From Paratinospora sagittata (Eukaryota > Streptophyta > Magnoliopsida > Ranunculales > Menispermaceae): a stretch of DNA of 64,000 bases. The notes beneath the pieces are model-generated. The model did not search any database, was not told where the DNA came from, and worked only from the letters and a program-made list of their open reading frames with translations. Shown piece by piece: positions 56,920 to 64,000 of this stretch. Made by a program: the position numbers and the translations under genes. The stretch is taken from assembly GCA_035771175.1 (NCBI GenBank), contig CM069594.1:44629534-44693533 (forward strand), written 5' to 3'. Positions within the stretch are counted from its first letter, which is position 1. Every line of letters starts with the position of its first letter.

Positions 56920-57115
56920 AAACCTATCCTTTTGTGGGCTATGGATGAACCACATTTCCTTTTTCCGGGATGAGGAAAAGCCCATGTTCCTTTTACGGGA
57001 TAAGGAAGAACTGTTTTCCTTTCATGGGATAAGGAAGAACCATTTTTTTTTCCAGGCTGAGGAAGAACCCATGTTCCTTTAACAGGATGAGGAAGAACCG
57101 TGATCCTACTTCCAG
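56920..57115. repeat. Tandem repeat of ~35 bp in the copia LTR
   Basis: Five to six related units with CCTTTT(A/C)C(G/A)GGATGAGGAA(G/A)A(A/G)CC repeat here, near the R/U5 side of the LTR. They give the repetitive 56,897-57,082 open frame, which is not a gene. Confidence 0.75.
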
Positions 57116-58159
57116 GTGAGGATAACCTTGACATGATTTCAACCTTGAAATCATTAAGTGAATTACATTCACTTGACTTGGTTGCTTCATTCTTGAAGCA
57201 CACAAGCATACCAATACAGAATAATAATGTTGGTTCTAATTGAGTAGAACACTTTACAATTAAGCTCAAATACATAACATTTCAAAGATATACAAATTTG
57301 ATTATGCAATGTAAGGAGAAGTACACTTACAGTCATTTAACTTTCAATGTTCGATATTGCTTAAGTGTAGTTTCGAAAAGAGTGAATGATATGTAAATCA
57401 ATTAAATGCTTCTTCGAAAACTTTTGATACCATTAAAACATTGAACTTGAAAATGTAAGACCAATGTAAAAACACAAACACAAAAGGTTTTCAAAATAGA
57501 TAAAATGTATAAGCGTGAAAGGTTCTCGTTCAGTATTCAGTAGTTAACACAACTATTGATATAGTTCGATACAATACTTATGATATGAAATCAAGTACAA
57601 CTGTATCTTACGAATTATCTCTCAAATTCTTTCATCAACAAGATTGATGTTAAGTATAAATCCAGGCTGAGAATTTGAGTAAAAACCAATTCAAATAGAT
57701 TTTCAAAGATAGAATATAATTTAAGCTCAATATGAAAATCTTTTGAATAAGTAAAGTATCAGTGAAAAATACTTTAAAAACTTGGCACATTTGAAAACTT
57801 TTGAAGGATTGAAAAACGACTAACATTCAAAAAGTTTTTGGGACAATAAAAATTATCGGCAAGTTGTTTGATTCAAAGTGTTGGTATTTATAGACTTAGT
57901 AGATAATAGTCGTTAGACATTTGAAGTTCAAATACAATGTGAACGTTTACACACAACGGCTAGAATGTTATATGAAAATGACAACTGTAATTTTGACTAA
58001 CATTATGGTTCTTTTCAGATTACATGAATAAAAAAAGTTTCAGAAAACTTGATGCATGCATTTGAGAAGATCTCTGATAAATCTGAAAAGGATTTTGTGC
58101 AAAGATTTGTTCTTAAAAGTAGACTGATATAGTGTACGTGTCAGAACAGTGGCGGTTGT

Positions 58160-58790
58160 TGAATTAACGTCCTTATTTCCTAATTAGCGTCCTAACTCAT
58201 AACATCAACTTTGTTGTTTTGTTCCTTGAGGGCGCTCATTATGCATAAAACATCCTGCTGAATAATGAAGTAAGGGTACTACTAACTCGTGAGCGTCCTG
58301 ACTTTCTTTATGACAGAAATGACTCAATTTTGAGGGCGTTAATGCACAGTTAGCGTCCTGCTTACTTAAAAGCATTTGGACACATGAGGGCGCTACTACT
58401 ATGTAAGCGTCATAACATTTTAAAAATATTTGAAAACAAAACCAAGTACGCTGAAGGACAATCAGAGTCCTGAAATTTATTCAGTTGGTTCCCAAATATG
58501 AGAGCGTTCCTATCTAGGCAACATCCTGATAGTTTGTCCAACTTATAACTATCAGCGTCCTCAAAGATAAAATCTTTGGAGAACTTGGACTCTCAGAGAT
58601 CATTCAGCAAGCTAATTAGCAATCAACATCCTGACAACTTCAAAGGTTGATTCTAAGTGAGGCCGCTACTTACAAGTAAGCGTCCTGATGAATCAGTTCA
58701 ATTCAACCTTGAATGTTATCAGCGTCCTAACTTATCAAGTTCAAGAGAGCCTGCCAAATCATTAGCGTCCCGAAAGACTCTAAACATAGT
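58160..58790. repeat. Interspersed AGCGTCCTG motif array in LTR U3
   Basis: At least ten copies of (A/G)(G)CGTCCTG or the partner GAGGGCGCTA occur at irregular 30-70 bp spacing upstream of the LTR TATA box (minus orientation). Some pairs are inverted partners. Confidence 0.75.
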
Positions 58791-59355
58791 TTTTGATATT
58801 TGATTAAAAATACGATAAATGCAAATAAACTCGGTAAATTTCAAATCAAACATAAAAAATTAAATCATTTGAAATACCGTAAAGCGTATGGTCAAAACAT
58901 GCAAATTTGAAAAACATATGCAAGTGATTTGTGCGTGGTTTTGGAAAACGTTTGAGCAATATCAAATAATAAAAGATACCATAAATATTTTGTGTATCCT
59001 TCTCATAATCTTTAAATTCAACTCTTCATTATAAGATCTTCATTGTAAACTTCGCACTTGAGTTGAATGTCTTGAACGTTGATTGAATGATGTAGTCTTG
59101 AAGCTCTTGATCGAATCGTTCGTGAATGAGTGGTTTGATCTTGAAGTCCTTGAATGAAACGATCTTGAACGTATGATATGACCTTGAGTTCCTTGATCGA
59201 GCCATTCTTTGGCATTTTGCTTTTTTGAGGTGCTGAGATAAGGTCTTGATTGAAGCTCGTTAGCATAAAAGATTTTGTTTGTGATCATCAAAATATACTT
59301 CATCAAGTATACTTACGAGCGTGGTAAGTGATGAACCGCTTAGGTCAACAGTCTC

Positions 59356-60001
59356 TAGCTGGCACAAAAGGGCATTCACTACGCTCACGATCTATACCAC
59401 ACCTGAAGCACTTGATAGGTTGTCTCGGAGTAGAGAATCCAAATCAAGAAATTGTATCTGGTATAGGAGCCCAATTTCTGCCTTTACTTTTACCTCTACC
59501 TCTCTATGGTGGCCACAAAGGTTTAACTAAAGAACTTTGTGTTAGAGCTTTTAGAAATGATGAAGTTCCACCAACTATAGCAATTTGAATTAGAACTGTT
59601 GTTGGAATAAAGTCATTGTTGTTGTTGGTACTCTTACCTCACTAGGTGTCTCAGCAGGCTTGGGTTTTTTTAATTGCCAAACAATTCTTTTTCCCCCATT
59701 TCACTTTCTTTTGCACAGAAACAGTAGTGGAAGGTTTATATTATGGAGCAAGAGTTGGTGCATTTGCTGCAATTGGAAAAGCAAATTAGTTTGTTACTTC
59801 TGCCATCTCATAATTCTGTGCCCGCTCAATTACCTAAGCATATATTTGAACTCTTGACACTACTAAGCCTTATCTGATAGCATGTTTTACACCCAACATG
59901 AACCTCTTCATTTTATTTGTATATATATCCACCATTTCCAGAGTAAGGATAGATAACTAATTAAACTTGTTTTTGTATTCACTCGTAGTCATAGTACCCT
60001 G
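59356..60001 (-). pseudogene. Gypsy gag fragment with degenerate zinc knuckle
   Basis: The minus strand reads MTTSEYKNKFN and KRFMLGVKHAIR (usual V..Y...F..L and F..GL...IR), then VIERAQNYEMAE, all typical of gypsy gag. Downstream lies a decayed zinc knuckle (IKCFRCG...ECP near 59,385-59,420) that lacks the His. The N-terminal part was cut off by the LTR at 60,002. Confidence 0.72.
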
Positions 60002-60952
60002 TGTTACGACCCCCTTTGTAAGGTGACGTCATGACTAACACAGGATACCAAATACGTCATACATAGACGTACATGATATCATGTTAGCCTAACCTTTACA
60101 AGTACTCAACCTACATATCAATCCATATATCACATACATCATTTATTTTCCTCCACTCCGATCACATTCACTTGTGTGATTAAGACTTATATCACATATT
60201 CTTAACACATCCACCGTAGCCATTCCACAAGGATAAATATTTACATAGTTTTCCATTTCTTACAACCATGTCCATCTAAATGATAATATATACAATAAGA
60301 TGTTATACATAGACATACATCTAAAGTATAAAAAAATTCATCCTTCCCACATACATACATCTCAAGAAAAATGAAAGCTCCTTCTGAGCCTTTCCTTTTC
60401 CTTTAGAGTCTTTACCTGAAATATTTGAGAGGAAGGAGTGAGTTACAACATGCTCATTGAGTATCTTTTAACTATGACATCATATATGCATTTATATGAA
60501 ACATGATCATTTAAAATAGGAAATATGATCATAGTAATTGGTTAAGAAAATACAATACATGTTCAATATATCCATCATATACAACCATTTGTAAACACGC
60601 AATATCCAGTGAAAATATATAACCATCTCCCTCATTCCAAGTAATAGAGCGAGACTAACCCCTCACTATGCATCTATGAAGGATAACACCGGGCCTCTAA
60701 CTACTCATTTTTAGAATTGATCATTCCTAAGTATCAGATACCTCATTACGACAAGTCAAGTAGCTTTCTAGAAGTTATAGGAATGCCACATGTCGATTAC
60801 TTACTCAAGTAGAATCAAGGACATGCTTCATATCAAAACTATTTCATGAATTCAAATCAAAGTGCAGATGGAATAACATGCTTATCTTTCCATAAACCAA
60901 GTCATAATTTACAATGAAATATAAGATTTCCACAACAAATAACTACTCACAA
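60002..60952 (-). mobile_element. Partial gypsy-type LTR
   Basis: Its left end (TGTTACGACCCCC on +, the reverse of GGGGGTCGTAACA) interrupts gag. The sequence has the loose features of the 50,554 and 15,131 LTR ends. The right part is lost near 60,952. No ORF or TSD is seen. Confidence 0.55.
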
Positions 60953-61640
60953 TGATTGGTGTCTGCGACCAGCGCGCTCCCTCTTGGAGAAGCGCTCTGC
61001 TTTGATGACCAAAGCCCAGACCATTCTTGGTTTGTTGTGACCCACTGCGCTCCTAGTTGGAGCAGCGCGTTGCTGCCTGGGCAGAGTCCAAAACTGGTCT
61101 CAGTCCTTCTGAGACCATCACACTCGTTGCTAGAGCAGCGTGTTGTCGTCTGGGTCAGAGAAGAACTGACATTTCTGAGTTGCGAAAGCAACATTTGGCA
61201 CACGATTACCTCTTTCATGCTATTTCCTTTTGCGCAATTTTTTCTTCAAGGTTGCCCCCTACCTTTGCATGAAAGAATCAAACCGTATGGTTTGAATTTC
61301 AAAAATCAAATCAGAGCATTCTTGGAGATTGAAACCCTAACACTTACACACATTGAGCTTTAATATAAAAGCATAATCGTGTTCTTCAAACCCTACGATT
61401 TTGAACACTATTTGCAAGTTCACTTTTTTCAAAAGCTTGTAAGTGTTTTCTAAGTTTTCAATTGTTTTCACTTGTGTTATCTTTGAATTAAATCGAGCCT
61501 ATTCAAAATATTTCAAAGAATCCAAAGTTGTTTTTGAAACCTCAGCTCACTGCTCCAACACTTAATCTTTATTTTCAACTGAGCATTCTTAGAGTGAGGT
61601 TCAGAGCTTACTGTAAGTATTTTTGAGGTATTCCAAAAAC
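60953..61640 (+). mobile_element. Fragment of a copia-type LTR
   Basis: GCATGAAAGAATCAAACCGTATGGTTTG and downstream sequence resemble 17,420-17,470 of the solo LTR. Upstream are three GAGCAGCGCGTTG-type repeats (60,985-61,145). A TATA-like TTAATATAAAAGC follows near 61,362. Ends are not defined. Confidence 0.55.
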
Positions 61641-62787
61641 AAACAAAACTGGGTTACTCAATTTTTAAAATATATGGATACGAATGAATAGTTATTATCC
61701 GTTTCTCAAATCGGGTCGGGTACAGACATGCTATATGTTGATTACTATGAGGTGTTATCTGTAGTCGAACCCGCCCATACTCGATTTTTTGTCATCCTTA
61801 GACGGGACAAGGAGAAAACAATTTTTTACCTATCAAAGTTTGGTGAATAAATTTTTACATTATGTATCTTTTATGAAATTATAATAATATTAATATTTAT
61901 ATAATTTAACTTTTTAACTTCCCCACCTCTTTGATACGTCTCCAACTTTATTGGCTTCAAACTATTTATAATTTTTTTCATTTTACCCTTCTTAGTTGTG
62001 TGACCTCTTTACGCTCATATTTTTATCTTTACGTAGTGAATATTTTCACCCTTTCACTATCTCTCGCGAAAAAAAGCAGCTATTGTTATACCAACTAGAT
62101 TTGAATTAATAAAAGTAGTCTGCGTGCATTGTACATGAATTAAAAGGGCTTAAAGTTATCAAAAAAATAAATAAAAGGTACAACTAGAAAAGGGAGTTAA
62201 AAGTTATCCAAAAATAAATAAATAAAATGGGCTAAAAATTACTAAAAAAAAAAAGAGCTGAAAATAGTTAAAAAGAATAATTTTTAAAATAAATTTTATA
62301 TTTACCAACATTACAAAAGAAATCTTTTAATACATTTTTACCAAATTACCCATATATGTATTTTTTTTATACAAATTTATTTGACAATTTATATTAAAAA
62401 TAGTACGTAATTAAGGAATTTATATAAAAGTAGCACAACATAAGTTAAAAAGTTTTAGCATTATAAGTTGTATAAATTAAAAACTTTAACTAATAAATAG
62501 TGGAAATTACATGCACGAGCATGCATACACTAGTATAGTTGAAATCACAAATACTCGCTGACCAATAATAATTCACAATTTTGGTCCTCGGAGGTAAATA
62601 AAATAACAAGCTATTTATGATTCTCAAATTAAAACCAAATTTGTCTTCCTCCAAAGTAAACAAGAATACAAATACAATTAATTTCCCTAGTTAGAGGTGC
62701 AAAAACGGGTTATAACTACCCAACTGTGACAAGACGAGAGCAATCCAGCATGAGGAATGCAAATATTTCATCAGAATGAAAAAAAAT
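61641..62787. other. AT-rich spacer with a possible Helitron 3' end
   Basis: There is no gene. A stem-loop CATGC-ACGA-GCATG at 62,510-62,523 is followed six bases later by CTAG (62,530-62,533), which resembles a Helitron 3' terminus. No matching 5' end was assigned. A GGGTCGGGTACAGA motif near 61,728 recalls plant MITE ends. Confidence 0.35.
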
Positions 62788-63550
62788 GGAGAATGCTAAC
62801 CAACTCAACCCTATTACTCAACTTTTAACACCTTTCTTGTTATATATTTTGTTGAGGTTTGTGTTATACAATGACTCCAACTTTGTTGGGGATTGGGCAA
62901 ATTATACCCTTTCTATGGGGGACTTGGTAAAATCATACCCTTTTATTCAACTTTCTTTCATTTTTCATTTTTTCTTATTTTTTTGCTCTCTAGCATCATT
63001 GTTTAGTTTTAGTTTTATGTATTTTTTTTTGTTTTAATGTACAATATTTTCTTTAATTAATTTTAAAAAAATATATTATTTTAATCTATGATCTATTTAA
63101 TCTAAACTATGATTTATATTATTATTTTATTAATCAATTTTATATCATCAATCTTATCTGAGAGAAAGATAAGCGCATATAATGTAAAAACAATACTATA
63201 TCAAATAAATATGATTAAGTCGAACAAATATAGTGTGATGTGATTTTAAAACTAAACCCAACCATACATTTAATGATTACACCCAAAAAAAAAAGTATAA
63301 ATTGAAATTAAACAATGATACTTAAGAGAGTAAACAATTTAACAAAAAATGAAAAATGACAAATGAAAGACAGGGCAGGGGAGGAGGAAGAGGGCCATGG
63401 CGCCTTTGGGAGAAGTAGTAAAATGAGAATAGAAAGCCAAAGCGTAGCCACCCAACATGTCCTTGTACTTTCACATTCCCCAAGAAAAACAATAAATTAA
63501 TGGAGGTGTTAAAAGTTGAGTAAAAGGTTGAGTTGGTTTAACATTTCCCT
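62788..63550. mobile_element. MITE with long inverted ends and 9-bp TSD
   Basis: The 763-bp element has ends GGAGAATGCTAACCAACTCAACC and, read inward from right, AGGGAAATGTTAAACCAACTCAACC. Both are followed by (T/A)TTACTCAACTTTTAACACC. It is flanked by AAAAAAAAT on both sides (62,779-62,787 and 63,551-63,559). The 9-bp TSD suggests a MULE-derived MITE, although the A-run is low complexity. It ends about 80 bp from the TH1 stop codon. Confidence 0.7.
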
Positions 63551-63632
63551 AAAAAAAATACTTAGGAGAATGATCATCTCCTTATAATCCAGGTTCTTCC
63601 TGATCCCAACGTCACCTTAAGATAATAACCTT

Positions 63633-64000
63633 TCATTTAGCTCTTGGCAGATCTTGCATCAATGCTGAATGAATCTTCATGGTTTCACTCGAAACACATT
63701 CACGATCAAACAGGGCTGACACAACTGCAACGCCACAAAGATTTGGAGAACCAATTTCCATAACACTGTGCAAATTCTCAGCAGTAATACCGCCAATGGC
63801 CACAACGGGCAACTTGGAAGCCGAGCAAACAGCTTTAAGCCCAGCCAATCCAACAGTTATATTGTTTGCCTTGGTAGAAGTTGGAAAGACACCACCACAG
63901 CCAATATAATCAGCACCATCAGCCCATGCTTGTAAGGCTTGTTCGACAGTTTTGCATGAGACCCCAATGATTTTCTCTGGGCCAAGAAGAGAGCGTGCTG
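63633..64000 (-). CDS. TH1: Thiamine-phosphate synthase domain, C-terminus of TH1-like bifunctional enzyme (partial)
   Basis: The minus strand is open from the window edge to the stop at 63,633-63,635. It reads [36 protein letters not shown], then [31 protein letters not shown] and [10 protein letters not shown]. This is the C-terminal half of the ThiE/TenI (betaalpha)8 barrel: the FPT(S/N)TK and VVAIGGI motifs bind the pyrophosphate and phosphate of the substrates. In plants this domain is fused behind an HMP-P kinase in the plastid protein TH1, which joins the thiazole and pyrimidine halves of vitamin B1. The remaining domain lies beyond 64,000. No defects are visible in this part. Confidence 0.9.
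   Translation of the reverse strand, partial: ARSLLGPEKIIGVSCKTVEQALQAWADGADYIGCGGVFPTSTKANNITVGLAGLKAVCSASKLPVVAIGGITAENLHSVMEIGSPNLCGVAVVSALFDRECVSSETMKIHSALMQDLPRAK

Larger units (their letters stand above)
56641..59350 (-). mobile_element. Solo LTR, copia SIRE-like, TSD GTCTC
   Basis: On minus it runs from 59,350 (TGTTGACCTAAGCGG) to 56,641 (CACCCTTTTTGGGTGCACCAACA). GTCTC is duplicated at 56,636-56,640 and 59,351-59,355. A TATA-like TATAAATACC on minus near 57,890 fits. It shares GCCTACGTCCACTACC, TTAGGGTTTTCTCAATCC and the C-rich end with the other copia LTRs. A tract of AGCGTCCTG-like motifs occupies 58,160-58,790. Length is 2,710 bp. Confidence 0.87.
49802..60001 (-). mobile_element. 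Minus-strand gypsy element carrying four nested LTRs
   Basis: Host fragments in minus-strand order are gag (60,001-59,356), protease (56,635-56,450), RT (53,627-53,271 and 50,548-50,100) and RNase H (50,083-49,802). Insertions are a partial LTR at 60,002, an LTR with TSD GTCTC (56,641-59,350), one with TSD ATACA (53,633-56,444) and one with TSD ATCAC (50,554-53,265). Fragment order and similarity to the gag/protease at 13.5-15 kb support a single original element. LTRs and integrase of the host copy are not present. Confidence 0.82.

Noticed and set aside
1406..60001. Endogenous plant pararetrovirus (caulimovirid) remnants
   Set aside because: All RT fragments read here carry gypsy or LINE context (LTRs, PPT, integrase, chromodomain or LINE domains). 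No movement-protein or viral coat motifs were seen.
63679..63909. 76-codon + strand frame
   Set aside because: It is antisense to the well conserved TH1 exon.

Overview
This is a nuclear genomic window from a flowering plant, most likely a eudicot. The evidence is spliced genes with long introns whose proteins match plant-type chloroplast and vitamin-pathway families, AT-rich intergenic DNA, and dense nested plant retrotransposons (Ty3/gypsy chromoviruses, Ty1/copia LTRs, LINEs), a Mutator-like element and MITEs. I see no bacterial, organellar, CRISPR, rRNA or intact tRNA features. The species cannot be named from the sequence alone.

Only two host genes are supported. The first is a three-exon dienelactone-hydrolase-like alpha/beta hydrolase on the + strand (about 32.4-38.2 kb), whose 4-kb second intron is filled with decayed transposons. 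The second is the 3' end of a thiamine-phosphate synthase / HMP-P kinase (TH1-like) gene on the - strand at the right edge (63,633-64,000, running out of the window).

Layout. 1-8.5 kb: a long LTR (minus) cuts into a degenerate gypsy chromovirus that still has its 3' LTR, which in turn abuts an inverted LTR of the same family. 9.4-13.5 kb: copia and gypsy pol scraps, a 2.2-kb gypsy LTR and a copia LTR tail. 13.5-19.0 kb: a minus-strand gypsy gag/protease with PBS and 5' LTR, holding a complete nested copia-type solo LTR. 19-24 kb: a LINE RNase H scrap, a second copy of the long LTR ending in an inversion, and a 530-bp palindromic element with tRNA-like A and B boxes. 24.2-31.4 kb: one minus-strand LINE split by at least three LTR insertions and bordered by a hAT-like MITE. 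32-38 kb: the hydrolase gene. 38.3-39.4 kb: a foldback element with internal repeat units. 39.4-48.7 kb: a complete-length Mutator-like element (MULE). 49.8-60 kb: one minus-strand gypsy element carrying four LTR insertions, three of them with exact 5-bp target-site duplications (TSDs). 60-63.5 kb: LTR scraps and a MITE next to TH1.

The most interesting object is the 9.2-kb MULE. Its left half encodes, on +, a FAR1/MULE/SWIM transposase followed by an OTU-type cysteine-protease-like domain. Its right half encodes, on -, a plant mobile domain (PMD) protein. The two genes converge on a 720-bp imperfect palindrome, and the element is bounded by short inverted ends and a 9-bp TSD. This is the gene order of an autonomous MuDR-type element with a PMD gene in the mudrB position. 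Both genes are now broken by frameshifts and stops, and a 1.7-kb LTR sits inside the PMD gene. A second theme is repeated inverted or palindromic LTR arrangements and fast turnover of short repeats upstream of LTR TATA boxes.
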